Below, piece after piece: positions 36,866 to 46,248 of a DNA stretch of 64,000 nt. The stretch comes from Chitinophagaceae bacterium (GTDB lineage: Bacteria; Bacteroidota; Bacteroidia; Chitinophagales; UBA10324): positions 1 to 64,000 of the forward strand of contig CANIPU010000003.1 in assembly GCA_947469485.1 (NCBI GenBank), in the 5' to 3' direction. The notes below the pieces were generated by a model. That model searched no databases, was not told the DNA's origin, and saw only the letters and a list, made by a program, of their open reading frames with translations. Each line of letters begins with the position of its first letter. Position 1 is the first letter of the stretch. The position numbers were made by a program, and so were the translations under genes.

Positions 36866-39364
36866 TCCATCAGCATCGCCGCAGTTCGGACATTTTTTAT
36901 CTGCCTTGGTTCCATCGGGAATATATTTTTTCAATGCACGCGCCACACCATTTATCCAGGTGTTGATGTTATCGTTGTCGAGATTTAAAGTAGTAACAAG
37001 ATTAACCGCTGAAGTCAATGGCATTCCGTGTCGCAGAACAGAACTGATGAGTTTTGCGTAATTCCAGAATTCTTTTTTGAACGAGCGCGAAAGTCCTTCA
37101 ATGGTCACTCGATAACCTTCTTTGTCGAGGTATTGAAAATCGTATCGATTCTGTTTGTCTTCTTCCTTGCTTTTTATCACCCACCCTTTTTCAACCCATG
37201 CAGGTATGGCAAATGAATCTTCCGCTTTACCGGTAAATATTTCATACGGTTTTCCTTTCAATACACCAACTACTGCAATCCATTTTTCACTTTCGTTCAT
37301 AAATCGAATTACTTCAGCATCCAGTTTGCGCGGGCGCTTCGGTGCTTTGTTCTCCAGAATTTCCTCAACAGAAACTTCAACTTTCTTTTCATTTGAAACC
37401 AATACACCGCTGCGGCTTCCGTCACGATAAATAGTAATTCCTTTTAATCCCTTCATCCATGCTTCGAGATATATGTCACCAACTTTTTCAACTGATACAT
37501 CTTCAGGAAGATTAATAGTAGAACTGATAGAGTGAGTAGTGTATTTCTGAACGATAGATTGCAATTCAATCCGCTTCATCCAATCAATTTCAGCAGCGGA
37601 ACTTCCGGCATACGGACTTTGTGAAATATCAGTGCGGTGTGTAACATCCATCCACATTTTCAGTTTCGGGTGATACACTTCAAACTCCTGCCAGCTATCG
37701 CCCATCGCATCAGTAAAATCAACGCGCCCGTTTTTATCTTCCGGATTTATTTTTCTTCTGCGTTTATATGAAAGCATGAACACGGGCTCCAATCCGCTTG
37801 AACATTGTGCGAGTATGCTGAGTGAACCGGTTGGCGCAACGGTGCTGATAGAAATATTTCTTCTTCCGTGTTCCATCATACGGGCATACAATTCCGGAAA
37901 TTCTTTTTCCATCATGTTGATGTATTCGCTCAGGTTTTCAATCTTCGGGTCGAAACCATCAAACTTGCCGCGCTCAATTGCCATGTCAACAGAACTGTCG
38001 AATTCCGCTTCGCATTTTGTGCGCATGATTTTCGAAATCTCCATGAGCGCATCATCCGAATCAAATTTAAATCCGAGAGCCGCCATGGTATCACCAAGTG
38101 CAGTAAAACCTAATCCTGTTCTTCTTCCTTTTTTTCCTGCTTCGTACAACAAGCGCCAGGTGCGGAGTTCCACCTCTTTAATGTATTCCGGCTCAGGGTC
38201 TTCAGCAACCTTCGCCATAATTTTTTCGATTGATTCCAATTCCAAATCAACCAGGTCGTCCATCAACCGTTGTGAATCGTAAGTGGTATCATAAAACTTT
38301 TTGTAGTCGAATTCTGCTTTTGATGAAAAAGGATTTTTTACGAAGTTGAAAAGGTTGATGGCAATCAATCGGCAACTGTCGCCGCCCTGCATGGCAATTT
38401 CAGAACAAGGATTGGTCGAAACATTTTTGAATCCAGGATAAATAGAAGAAGTGGAATAGTGATGCTGACGGTCCCAGAAAATTAACCCCGGCTCCGCTGA
38501 TTTATGTGCGCTCTTAATAATGGTCTCCCATAATTCACGAGCCTGCACTGTGTGGGTGGTCTTCGGAGTTTCTGCATCAATGGGAAAACGAAGAGTGAAG
38601 GGTGAGTTATTCTTTACTGCATTCATAAACTCATCAGTCAGGCGAACAGAAATATTTGCGCCTGTCACTTTTGATAAATCCTGTTTTACAGTTACAAATT
38701 TTTCAATGTCGGGATGCGATACATCCATTGTAATCATGAGCGCACCGCGTCTTCCGTTCTGAGCAACTTCTCGGGTTGTATTGCTGAATCTATCCATGAA
38801 AGAAACTGCGCCCGATGTTGTGCCCGCTGCATTCTCCACTCTTTCACCTGAAGGACGAAGAGTTGAAATATCAATTCCCACTCCGCAACGGCGCTTGAAC
38901 AATTGAACCAGTTGCTGGTCGGTGTACATAACTCCACCATACGAATCAAAAATTTCAGGCAGCACCACACAATTACTTAACGATGCAACCACATACGGAT
39001 TTCCCAATACCGCCATCACACTTCCCTGCGGAATAATGAATTTGAAGTGAGAAAAATATTCGTAAATTTTTTCTTCAGTCAGTGCTTCGCGCTTTTTATA
39101 TTGAGGTGATAAACCTTTCAGTGATTTCGGTTTCGCATAATTTTTTTCGATGCGCGCAAATTCTTTTGCCATGCGGCGATGCATATCATCGGGCGTGACT
39201 TCCACATACTTGCCATTTTTATTTTTCATGGCATATTTATTTATCCATGTGCTGGCAGCCAGTTCATCGCCTCCGAAATATTCGGTGCAGGCAGCAAGAA
39301 TTTCAGAGTATTCAAATTCAACTTTGGTCGGAATGCCGGTTTGTGTTTTTGTGTTGGAAGACAT
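36806..39364 (-). CDS. nrdJ: Adenosylcobalamin-dependent (class II) ribonucleotide reductase
   Basis: An 852-residue enzyme making deoxyribonucleotides with adenosylcobalamin, independent of oxygen. The substrate and thiyl-radical regions are visible: SLSNCVVLPEI, GVGIDISTLRPSGERV and NPCSEIAMQGGDSCRL, with the radical-carrying cysteine in NPCSEI. ISTVAPTGSLSI and the C-terminal zinc motif CPNCGDADG then CKSCGHSKC follow. I chose the ATG at 39364 (MSSNTKTQT) over the upstream start at 39412; the extra residues are not typical. No NrdB subunit or NrdR is in the window. A strong hairpin lies in the leader; a B12 riboswitch was not recognised. Its last 60 bases overlap the VOC remnant. Confidence 0.93.
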   Translation of the reverse strand: MSSNTKTQTGIPTKVEFEYSEILAACTEYFGGDELAASTWINKYAMKNKNGKYVEVTPDDMHRRMAKEFARIEKNYAKPKSLKGLSPQYKKREALTEEKIYEYFSHFKFIIPQGSVMAVLGNPYVVASLSNCVVLPEIFDSYGGVMYTDQQLVQLFKRRCGVGIDISTLRPSGERVENAAGTTSGAVSFMDRFSNTTREVAQNGRRGALMITMDVSHPDIEKFVTVKQDLSKVTGANISVRLTDEFMNAVKNNSPFTLRFPIDAETPKTTHTVQARELWETIIKSAHKSAEPGLIFWDRQHHYSTSSIYPGFKNVSTNPCSEIAMQGGDSCRLIAINLFNFVKNPFSSKAEFDYKKFYDTTYDSQRLMDDLVDLELESIEKIMAKVAEDPEPEYIKEVELRTWRLLYEAGKKGRRTGLGFTALGDTMAALGFKFDSDDALMEISKIMRTKCEAEFDSSVDMAIERGKFDGFDPKIENLSEYINMMEKEFPELYARMMEHGRRNISISTVAPTGSLSILAQCSSGLEPVFMLSYKRRRKINPEDKNGRVDFTDAMGDSWQEFEVYHPKLKMWMDVTHRTDISQSPYAGSSAAEIDWMKRIELQSIVQKYTTHSISSTINLPEDVSVEKVGDIYLEAWMKGLKGITIYRDGSRSGVLVSNEKKVEVSVEEILENKAPKRPRKLDAEVIRFMNESEKWIAVVGVLKGKPYEIFTGKAEDSFAIPAWVEKGWVIKSKEEDKQNRYDFQYLDKEGYRVTIEGLSRSFKKEFWNYAKLISSVLRHGMPLTSAVNLVTTLNLDNDNINTWINGVARALKKYIPDGTKADKKCPNCGDADGLIYQEGCLTCKSCGHSKCG

Positions 39365-39396
39365 ATGATGAGGGTTTTTTAGTCGAGGTTTCAGAT

Positions 39397-39432
39397 GCCG
39401 AACCCCATACATTTTTATGCACGGGGTTCAGC
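39397..39432 (-). promoter_or_regulatory. 5' leader hairpin of nrdJ
   Basis: Transcribed from the minus strand, 39432-39417 pairs with 39412-39397 through 16 base pairs, three of them G.U, closed by an AAAA tetraloop. The core is GAACCCC with GGGGUUC. The hairpin begins 68 bases before the ATG at 39364 and ends 32 bases before it. No U-run follows, so it is not a terminator. It sits just after a possible TATTTTTG -7 box, at the predicted 5' end of the mRNA, where a stabilising or regulatory stem-loop would act. Confidence 0.65.
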
Positions 39433-39444
39433 GGAGGTTGATGT

Positions 39445-39452
39445 CAAAAATA
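39445..39452 (-). promoter_or_regulatory. Candidate -7 box for nrdJ
   Basis: On the minus strand the bases read TATTTTTG, matching TAnnTTTG. A start about 7 bases downstream would put the hairpin at 39397-39432 at the extreme 5' end. No convincing -33 TTG is seen at the normal spacing, so this remains tentative. Confidence 0.35.
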
Positions 39453-39613
39453 TATTTACACAAATGTGTTAGGTAGAAAAAAGAATGCACAATCAATTGA
39501 AGTTATGTACATGTTGATAGAATCTTTATAAAAGTCATTAGGAAAATCGAAAATGATTTTTGCAGAGGGAAAAAATATTTTTTTGAGTCGCAAAAATCAA
39601 AAACAGAAAATAA

Positions 39614-40834
39614 CTATTCCAAATCTGTACTCAAAATATAACGGCAGATTCGGTTGTTGTTTTTATCCGCTACATAAATCACCTTCTTGAAATAACAAAC
39701 TCCTGAAGGCGAATCGAACTGAAATGGTCCGGCACCAAATCCACCGAACGAGGCAAGCACCTGCTTGGTGGAACCGGAATTAGCAGCAGGATTTACTCCT
39801 TCGTATCCTTTTTGTGTGAACTGATAGAGCGAATCTTTTCCGGCATCGACGATAAAAATATATTGCGATGCATCACCCGAAACACAAATGTCAGTCGGAT
39901 TGCTGAAGCGGTTTGCATCGTATAAAAATCCATCTGCTTTGCTGAAATCAAATTGTGTGAGCGAAGAATTTTCGATGTAAGAAATTCCGGCATCGGGGTC
40001 GTAAGTTTCTTTTATCCAGAGCGCTTTGAATTGCGCAGCAGCATCGGATTGCAGAATTAAAAAATCAGGAGAGGTATTTATTCCGCTTATGCTTTGCGGC
40101 GGCGCGGCGAAAGAAGTGATGGCACTCAAACCCAAAACAGATTTCAAGGATGATGTAACAGGATTCAATCCGATGGAATATCCGGTATTGCTTCCATCCT
40201 GATTAAAAAATAAAATGGTGTTATCGGGTCGCGCAACAGAACCTAAATCATTGGTGGGTCCGGTGCGTGCAACAAGTAAAGAATTATCTGCGCGTGTTGT
40301 GAGGCCTGTGAACTGAACGGCTTCGTCCAGCGCACCGCGAAATGCAGAGTTGTTGCGGCTAACATCGCAGAAAGGTTGAATGAGCGTGTCAATAATTAAT
40401 GGTTCAGTGGAAGTGGATGCATTGATGATGTGAAAAACAGCAGCAAGATTGTAAGTAGTGCCCGCCACAATTTTATTTACTCTGCCTGTAACATAAGTGT
40501 GCAAGCGTCGGTCTTGTGTTACATCAGTTGCACCTTCAATCGCAATGGTACGGTGACGCTCGCCTTTCTGATCGAAAACTCCGAGCCCTTCATCGTCAAT
40601 GATGTAAACCATTTCATCGTACCCGACATAAACATCAACCGGATGAGAAACATTTTTCCAGAACGGAAGCAGCGGTACATATCCAACCTGATTGGGAACA
40701 AGGTTCGGATCAATGGCACCCTGCTCAAAAATATCATCCGTGGTTTTATCTTTTTTACTTCCCAATAAAAAATCACAGGAAGAAAAAACCATAGCAAAAG
40801 AAAAAATGAATAAAAGAGTTTGCAGTTTTTTCAT
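39614..40834 (-). CDS. NHL/propeller-like lipoprotein
   Basis: A 406-residue lipoprotein: signal MKKLQTLLFIFSFAMVFSSC with the lipobox cysteine at 20. The mature part has repeated beta-blade patterns typical of NHL or SMP-30-type propellers, for example VDVYVGYDEMVYIIDDEGLG, PTDICVSGDASQYIFIVDAG and CYFKKVIYVADKNNNRICRY. It likely faces the periplasm or cell surface and binds proteins or carbohydrates; no catalytic residues are evident. Its start shares one base with the upstream PorV/PorQ-like gene stop (TGATG), so the two are translationally coupled, suggesting joint work at the outer membrane. Confidence 0.78.
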   Translation of the reverse strand: MKKLQTLLFIFSFAMVFSSCDFLLGSKKDKTTDDIFEQGAIDPNLVPNQVGYVPLLPFWKNVSHPVDVYVGYDEMVYIIDDEGLGVFDQKGERHRTIAIEGATDVTQDRRLHTYVTGRVNKIVAGTTYNLAAVFHIINASTSTEPLIIDTLIQPFCDVSRNNSAFRGALDEAVQFTGLTTRADNSLLVARTGPTNDLGSVARPDNTILFFNQDGSNTGYSIGLNPVTSSLKSVLGLSAITSFAAPPQSISGINTSPDFLILQSDAAAQFKALWIKETYDPDAGISYIENSSLTQFDFSKADGFLYDANRFSNPTDICVSGDASQYIFIVDAGKDSLYQFTQKGYEGVNPAANSGSTKQVLASFGGFGAGPFQFDSPSGVCYFKKVIYVADKNNNRICRYILSTDLE

Positions 40835-41835
40835 CAGAACAAACTTAATCCAAATGTGAAACGATGAATATATCCGAGTGTATACTTGTTGCTGAAACCG
40901 TAATCCATTTGAATGATGCCGAAGCGCCGTTTGAATTTCAATCCGAAACCAAATGAGGGCAACCCATTTTCATCCTGACCTAATTCATAACCTGTGCGCG
41001 CAAATAAATTTTCCTTCCACGAATATTCTCCGCCGAGCGAAAAGGTTTCGTTGTTATCTGTCGGGTGATTGAGTTGTCCGCAAAAAGTTAAGCGGTTATC
41101 TTTTTTCTTCACGGCATCCCACGCAACTCCCAACCGAAACATGGCGGGCACCGCCATTTTTTCAAAACCCGAAAGTGTATCCACTCCATTTAAAGTAGTT
41201 GCGATAACAGTTCCTTTTGGCTCTGCAGTGAAACCAAAATTGCTGACTCCGGCAGCGAATCGTGTGTTTGCTTTCCCGACTTCATATTGAAAACCAAAAT
41301 CAACAACTCCATTTTGTGTGTGAACCTCCGCATAGCTTTCTCTTAAATATTTCGCTGTGATGCCGAAGGAAAAATTATCTGTGAGAATCCGCCCGAGTGT
41401 TACACCCACTGCCATGTCGTAAGCGCGAAAAGTTTGTCCGGTTCCGTAAGGTTGAAACTCAGTAGTGTAAAGAATCTCCGGAGAATAAAATCCCATGTAG
41501 CTCACACCGAAAAAAGTTTCAGCAGATTTTTTAATCACCACACCGACAAACTGCTGATTCATTCCGGCGAAGAAACTGGTTTGTGAAGCCATCAGGTGAA
41601 TGTGCTGTGTATCCACTTTCGTAATGCCTGCAGGATTCCAGTACAAAGCAGATATATCATTTACCTCTGCAATGAATGCGCCGCCCATCGATGAACCGCG
41701 TGCATCCACACTGTTTTTCAGAAACTGAAACCCGGTAGTGCCTGTGCGTGTTCCGCCAAAAAGAGGAAGCAATTGCGCATCCGCATTTTGCAATGCAACA
41801 ATTAGTATGAAAAATAAAGTGAGCCGGCGCTTCAT
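40834..41835 (-). CDS. PorV/PorQ family outer-membrane protein
   Basis: A 333-residue outer-membrane beta-barrel of the FadL-like PorV/PorQ family linked to type IX secretion. The signal is MKRRLTLFFILIVALQNADA. The typical LKNSVDARGSSMGGAFIAE with SALYWNPAGI is present, followed by many amphipathic strands and an aromatic C-terminus (HRFTFGLSLF). I chose the ATG at 41835; the upstream TTG at 41844 lies in a CTTTGC promoter-like element. PorV shuttles cargo to the attachment complex, PorQ is its paralogue; which one this represents is unclear. Coupled to the propeller lipoprotein. Confidence 0.82.
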   Translation of the reverse strand: MKRRLTLFFILIVALQNADAQLLPLFGGTRTGTTGFQFLKNSVDARGSSMGGAFIAEVNDISALYWNPAGITKVDTQHIHLMASQTSFFAGMNQQFVGVVIKKSAETFFGVSYMGFYSPEILYTTEFQPYGTGQTFRAYDMAVGVTLGRILTDNFSFGITAKYLRESYAEVHTQNGVVDFGFQYEVGKANTRFAAGVSNFGFTAEPKGTVIATTLNGVDTLSGFEKMAVPAMFRLGVAWDAVKKKDNRLTFCGQLNHPTDNNETFSLGGEYSWKENLFARTGYELGQDENGLPSFGFGLKFKRRFGIIQMDYGFSNKYTLGYIHRFTFGLSLF

Positions 41836-41942
41836 CGGGTGCAAAGTAAATTACTGATTTGATAAATAGAAGGTTAACTATTAATCATAATGAAAAATTA
41901 AACTCGGTTTTTAGAAATTAATATTGCAGAAAAGAATTGCTG

Positions 41943-42578
41943 ATGAATTTTCTTCCTGAAGAAATAGAAAAATATGCAGAGGATTTTACTTCACCCGAAA
42001 GTGAAGTGCTGAGAGAGCTCAATCGCGAAACGCACGCAAAAATTTACATGCCGCAAATGCTGAGCGGGCATTTGCAGGGAGCAACTTTAAAATTATTCAG
42101 TCAGATGATTCGCCCGAAACGGATTCTGGAGATTGGAACTTTCACAGGTTACTCTACTATTTGTTTGGCTGAAGGATTAGCGGATGATGGAATCATTCAT
42201 ACGATTGATGTGAATGAAGAACTGGAACCAATGGTGAGGAAATATTTTTCGAAATCAGGAATGGAAAATAAAATTCAGTTTCATGTTGGAAGAGCAATGC
42301 AGATTATTCCAGCACTCAACGAAACTTTCGATTTGATTTTTATTGATGCCGACAAAGAAAACTATCCGAACTATTATGATTTGGTTTTCGACAAAGTGCG
42401 CCCCGGTGGAATCATCATTGCCGACAATGTTTTGTGGAGCGGGAAAGTGTTACAGGAAAAACAGGACAAGGACACAAAAGCGCTTGTGGAGTATTGCAAG
42501 AAAGTAAAAGCGGATTCGCGCGTTGAATGTTTATTGCTGCCGATTCGGGATGGATTGATGGTGGCGAGGAAAAAATAA
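41943..42578 (+). CDS. SAM-dependent O-methyltransferase (caffeoyl-CoA OMT-like)
   Basis: A 211-residue cytoplasmic class I methyltransferase. The SAM-binding glycine motif is ILEIGTFTGYSTICLAEGL, with the acidic DVNEEL following, and the metal-site motif IDADKENYPNYYDL and IADNVLWSGKV are typical of cation-dependent O-methyltransferases. Start is the ATG at 41943; the TTG at 41937 is less likely. The end RDGLMVARKK is conserved. Substrate is unknown; the enzyme is common and conserved in Bacteroidota. It is divergently oriented to the PorV/PorQ-like gene and followed by a GNAT-fold gene. Confidence 0.9.
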   Translation: MNFLPEEIEKYAEDFTSPESEVLRELNRETHAKIYMPQMLSGHLQGATLKLFSQMIRPKRILEIGTFTGYSTICLAEGLADDGIIHTIDVNEELEPMVRKYFSKSGMENKIQFHVGRAMQIIPALNETFDLIFIDADKENYPNYYDLVFDKVRPGGIIIADNVLWSGKVLQEKQDKDTKALVEYCKKVKADSRVECLLLPIRDGLMVARKK

Positions 42579-42651
42579 AATTGCTTCTTGATAATTATCA
42601 AATGATAAAGAACATACGCTATATATTTTCACGGCTTCTTATTTTGCACCC

Positions 42652-43767
42652 ATGTCAGTAACCATTCGCGAAGCAACAACCACGGCAGATTTAAAATTAT
42701 TTGCGAAACTTCCGTTCACACTTTATAAAGGAAATAAATTCTGGGTGCCACCCATGATTGATGATGAAGTGAAATCACTTTCAGCATCAACAAATCCGGC
42801 TTTCAAATTCTGCAAAGCAAAATTCTGGCTCGCATTTAATAACGGAAAGTGTGTCGGAAGAATCGGCGGCATCATTAACCAACTGGATATTGATAAGACC
42901 GGAAAAAAAATGGCGCGCTTCAGCCGCACCGAATTCATTGATGATGCAGAAGTGGTGAGCGCATTATTTGAAGTTGCAGAAAAGTGGGCACGCGAAAACG
43001 GAATGGAAGGTATTCACGGTCCGCTTGGTTTTACCAACCTCGACCATCAGGCAGTGCTGGTAGAAGGGTTCGAGCATCTTCCTTCCATCGCTTCAGAATA
43101 TCATTTGCCATATTATCATTCACAGGTGGAGAGATTGGGTTACGAAAAAGAAATTGACTGGGTGGAATTTCGTTTAACCATTCAGGCCGTTCCGGAAAAA
43201 GCTATGCGGTTGAATGAAGTGATTAAGCAACGATTCGGTTTGAAAGTGATTACTTTCAAAAGCAAGAGCGAGATGGTTCCGTACTCGAAAAAAATATTTG
43301 AATTACTCAATACTGCATTCGCTGATTTGTTCAGCATGGTGGCGTTGAGTGATGATATGATTCAGTTCTACATCAAAAAATATTTCAACATTCTGAACCC
43401 TGAATTTATTAAAGTGATTGAAAAGGAAGGTGAGGTGGTTGGATTCATTATTGGCTTGCCTTCACTAAGTGAGGCCATGCAAAAAGCAAATGGAAAATTA
43501 TTGCCTTTCGGCTGGTGGCATTTAATGAAGGCATTAAAAAATCCGACAGTGGTTGATTTATTATTAACCGGCATACATCCAAAATACCAGGGGCAGGGAG
43601 TTCCGGCATTACTGATTACAGAGCTGCAACAAACCATGATTGCAAAAGGAGTAAAGTATGCAGAGACAACGGGCATCATTGAAACCAATCAGAAAGCTAT
43701 TCAGGTGTGGCAGAACTACGAACACATTCAGCACAAGCGGAAGAGGTGTTACATAAAAATGTTCTGA
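42652..43767 (+). CDS. GNAT-fold protein of unknown substrate
   Basis: A 371-residue cytoplasmic protein with features of the GNAT acyltransferase fold. The acetyl-CoA-like core is near 303-320 (TGIHPKYQGQGVPALLITEL) and the preceding strand is EKEGEVVGFIIGLPS. A long N-terminal part carries PPMIDDEVKSLS and GPLGFTNLDHQAV. Members are often mislabelled as GTP cyclohydrolase in Bacteroidota; no cyclohydrolase motif is seen here. It ends exactly before the convergent TonB receptor stop. Activity is unknown. Confidence 0.7.
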   Translation: MSVTIREATTTADLKLFAKLPFTLYKGNKFWVPPMIDDEVKSLSASTNPAFKFCKAKFWLAFNNGKCVGRIGGIINQLDIDKTGKKMARFSRTEFIDDAEVVSALFEVAEKWARENGMEGIHGPLGFTNLDHQAVLVEGFEHLPSIASEYHLPYYHSQVERLGYEKEIDWVEFRLTIQAVPEKAMRLNEVIKQRFGLKVITFKSKSEMVPYSKKIFELLNTAFADLFSMVALSDDMIQFYIKKYFNILNPEFIKVIEKEGEVVGFIIGLPSLSEAMQKANGKLLPFGWWHLMKALKNPTVVDLLLTGIHPKYQGQGVPALLITELQQTMIAKGVKYAETTGIIETNQKAIQVWQNYEHIQHKRKRCYIKMF

Positions 43768-46062
43768 TCAGAAATTAAAAGAATATTGTAATGTGAAATT
43801 TCTTGGCGCATCGGGTTTGCCTATTCGAATTGCATAATCAGCATTCAATAAATTATTACAGAGTAAAGCAATTTTTCCATAAGCAGTCTGAAAAGCAAAT
43901 CTTAGATCAAAAACCCAGTCTCCCTGTAAATGTGTTTCGCGATAATTTTTTATTCCCGGAATAAACAGATTGAAATAAAAATCAATGTTATCCATTCGGC
44001 TATAAAATCGCCCTGTTCCGCCGAATGAAAATTTCTTCCACTCAAAATCAGAATTGAATTTTAATATATGTCGGTTTCTGTATCTAAGCAATCCAACCTT
44101 AAACAAGCTATCGGGATTTGTAAAACCTTTTACAAATCCTGCAATAAAATTCGATGGGTTCCGAAGTGCTGAGTCGGCCTGCAAATCAACCGGATAAGAA
44201 TAAGTATACCCTGCATTAAAATTCCATTTAACCTTATTGACAATTGTTTTCCCCCCTGTTTCCAGTTCAAGCCCTGCAATTCTCGCCTCATTAACATTGA
44301 GAGATTTAAACCCTAAGCCAATCAATGGGTCTGTTTGTTTTCCCCACTGCCCAAAAGTGAACTCCATCATGTTTTTGTAGCCCATCATATAAAACGCGCC
44401 GTCTACAAATCCGTTGAAATTCTTTTTTTCTATTTGTTTGCGAAGACCAAGTTCTGCGCTCCACCCTTCTTCAGGTAAAAGCGTTGGATTCGGATAAACA
44501 TGAATGTCTCCTATATAATAAGTGACAAATCTTTCAGCAGGACTTGGAAATCTAAAGCCTTGACCAAATGATGAACGAAGAAATAGTTTTTTAGGTAAAG
44601 AATATTGAATGCCTAATCTGCCAACCGGTTTTGATTGGTCAGTAATTGTATCAATTCTGAATAATTCATATCTGGCTCCTCCTTCAATTCTGAAGTGCTT
44701 CCAGTTTTTTTCGAGTTGAAAAAAAGCAGCTCCAAAATTTCCAATATGCAATCCTCCTAAACCATCGTCCTTGAAAAAATAAATATTACCGCTTATCCCG
44801 CTACTTAATATCCATGAAGAAAATTGTTTCTGATAGAAATAGTCTCCGCTATACAGATTTGTAACGGGTTGCCAAATGCCGGTGGATATCTGATTGGTAT
44901 GATAATACCTGAGGTGCAGGCTGTTTTTTGCTCCGCCTTTTGTAAAAAATGTGAGGTAGGGATCAACCGTAGTATAAACTTCCTTCAAAACCACAAGGGT
45001 AGTTGTACCTTGCAAGGGTTGGTATGCTCCTGTTGAATCATTGCTCCAGAATAAAAATTGTGAAGTGTTCTGAAACAATCCAGTTGTGTTTACGCCAAAT
45101 TGCATGCGATCGTTTATTCTATAACGATACTTAAAATGCCCCCGAACTCTTTTATCAAAATCTCCCTGTAACCAGCTTTGCGATTCATGAGCATAGGCAT
45201 CATAAACAAAATCGCTCTTCCCGATTTTTCTCTTGTGTAAAAAATAGCCGCCAAGAGCATAAGGGGTTTTGGCACTATCTGTAAGTCGATTTACAGGAAT
45301 GCTTCCGTCATATCGAGTGATAAACAAATTGAATTTTGTTTCCTGAGTATCGCTTGGAAAAGAAGTGTGAATATTTACCACTCCATTTAAAGCGGCAGAA
45401 CCATATTGAACCGAAGAAGCCCCTTTTACAATTTCTATCTGATCAATATTTTCCATTGAAATAAAATTCCATTTTACATCGTTGCGATCTGCTGTAAGCA
45501 ATGGCTGATCATCAAGTACAATCATTACCCTGCTTCCTGCACCAAATGCATATCCGCTTCCGCCCCGTATTCCTGCCTGGCCATCAATTACTGTTATTCC
45601 TGGAACCTGATCTAAAGCTTCGGCAGCAGACTGCAGGTTTTTATTCTGAAGTTCCTGTGAATGCAGAATATTCATACTTACCGTTTGCTCGGCCAACGGG
45701 CGGCTGTATCGATTTGCACCAACAACAATTTCGTTTAGTGTGCTTCCTTTTTGTTTTAAAATAATAGCTGGAACAACTGTTTCCTCATTAATTAAAATCG
45801 CAATTGATGTGTCATTCCATCCGATATAAGAAAATTTCAGTTGATGAGGTCCGGCTTTCAATGAAAGTTTCCAATTACCGTTCAAATCAGTATAAGTTCC
45901 GGTGTTGTTTTCAGCTAATACGGTAACCCCGATTAGTGCTTCTTTTTTTTCTTCATCAACAACTTTTCCTGAAACAAGAATGTTTTGTGCATCGGTTTTC
46001 AGGCAGAAAGCAAGTTGCAATCCTAAAATAAATAAAGATGAAATTATTAGTTTAAGATTCAA
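43768..46062 (-). CDS. TonB-dependent receptor with carboxypeptidase-like N-domain
   Basis: A 764-residue outer-membrane receptor. Signal peptide (about 1-25, ends TDAQ), CarboxypepD_reg-like domain (about 28-108, with SGKVVDEEKKEALIGVTV), plug domain (about 115-235, with LQSAAEALDQVPGITVIDGQ and EIVKGASSVQYGSAALNGVV), then a 22-stranded barrel ending in an aromatic strand (FTLQYSFNF). The TonB-box region is not certain. It may take up siderophores, cobalamin or sugars; no SusD partner follows, so it is not a SusCD pair. Its stop abuts the GNAT-fold gene. Confidence 0.92.
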   Translation of the reverse strand: MNLKLIISSLFILGLQLAFCLKTDAQNILVSGKVVDEEKKEALIGVTVLAENNTGTYTDLNGNWKLSLKAGPHQLKFSYIGWNDTSIAILINEETVVPAIILKQKGSTLNEIVVGANRYSRPLAEQTVSMNILHSQELQNKNLQSAAEALDQVPGITVIDGQAGIRGGSGYAFGAGSRVMIVLDDQPLLTADRNDVKWNFISMENIDQIEIVKGASSVQYGSAALNGVVNIHTSFPSDTQETKFNLFITRYDGSIPVNRLTDSAKTPYALGGYFLHKRKIGKSDFVYDAYAHESQSWLQGDFDKRVRGHFKYRYRINDRMQFGVNTTGLFQNTSQFLFWSNDSTGAYQPLQGTTTLVVLKEVYTTVDPYLTFFTKGGAKNSLHLRYYHTNQISTGIWQPVTNLYSGDYFYQKQFSSWILSSGISGNIYFFKDDGLGGLHIGNFGAAFFQLEKNWKHFRIEGGARYELFRIDTITDQSKPVGRLGIQYSLPKKLFLRSSFGQGFRFPSPAERFVTYYIGDIHVYPNPTLLPEEGWSAELGLRKQIEKKNFNGFVDGAFYMMGYKNMMEFTFGQWGKQTDPLIGLGFKSLNVNEARIAGLELETGGKTIVNKVKWNFNAGYTYSYPVDLQADSALRNPSNFIAGFVKGFTNPDSLFKVGLLRYRNRHILKFNSDFEWKKFSFGGTGRFYSRMDNIDFYFNLFIPGIKNYRETHLQGDWVFDLRFAFQTAYGKIALLCNNLLNADYAIRIGKPDAPRNFTLQYSFNF

Positions 46063-46221
46063 TTCAGCATAAAATTATGCCTGCAAAATATAAAGCGCTT
46101 TGATTTTTTAGAATAACTTTATTCACTCGTGAATTTTCATTTCGGAACTGTGTTCTGTTATATTATTTGAGTTACATACATCCTTAAATAAAACCGCTTT
46201 CAATCATATTCTAGTTTCTGT

Positions 46222-46229
46222 TATTTTTG
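46222..46229 (+). promoter_or_regulatory. -7 box before the GGGP synthase gene
   Basis: TATTTTTG matches TAnnTTTG, 19 bases before the ATG at 46249. The -33 position holds TTTC rather than TTTG, so strength is uncertain. Confidence 0.4.
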
Positions 46230-46248
46230 TCGTGATTAGGAAACCCGC

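Noticed and set aside
37776-38282. 168-codon plus-strand frame in nrdJ
   Set aside because: Antisense to the ribonucleotide reductase core, no motif.
39365-39432. preQ1-I or B12 riboswitch in the nrdJ leader
   Set aside because: The A-rich ACTAAAAAACCC and the GGTTC stem resemble a preQ1 motif only loosely, and the gene is not queuosine-related. No B12-box was seen.
39700-39730. tRNA-like T-loop (reverse TTCGATTCG)
   Set aside because: It lies inside the propeller lipoprotein gene and has no acceptor stem or anticodon arm around it.
42652-43767. GTP cyclohydrolase
   Set aside because: No cyclohydrolase motif is present; the acetyl-CoA-like GIHPKYQGQGVPALL indicates a GNAT fold.
43768-46062. 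SusC-like polysaccharide receptor
   Set aside because: No SusD gene follows and the length (764) is short for SusC; a simple TonB receptor fits better.
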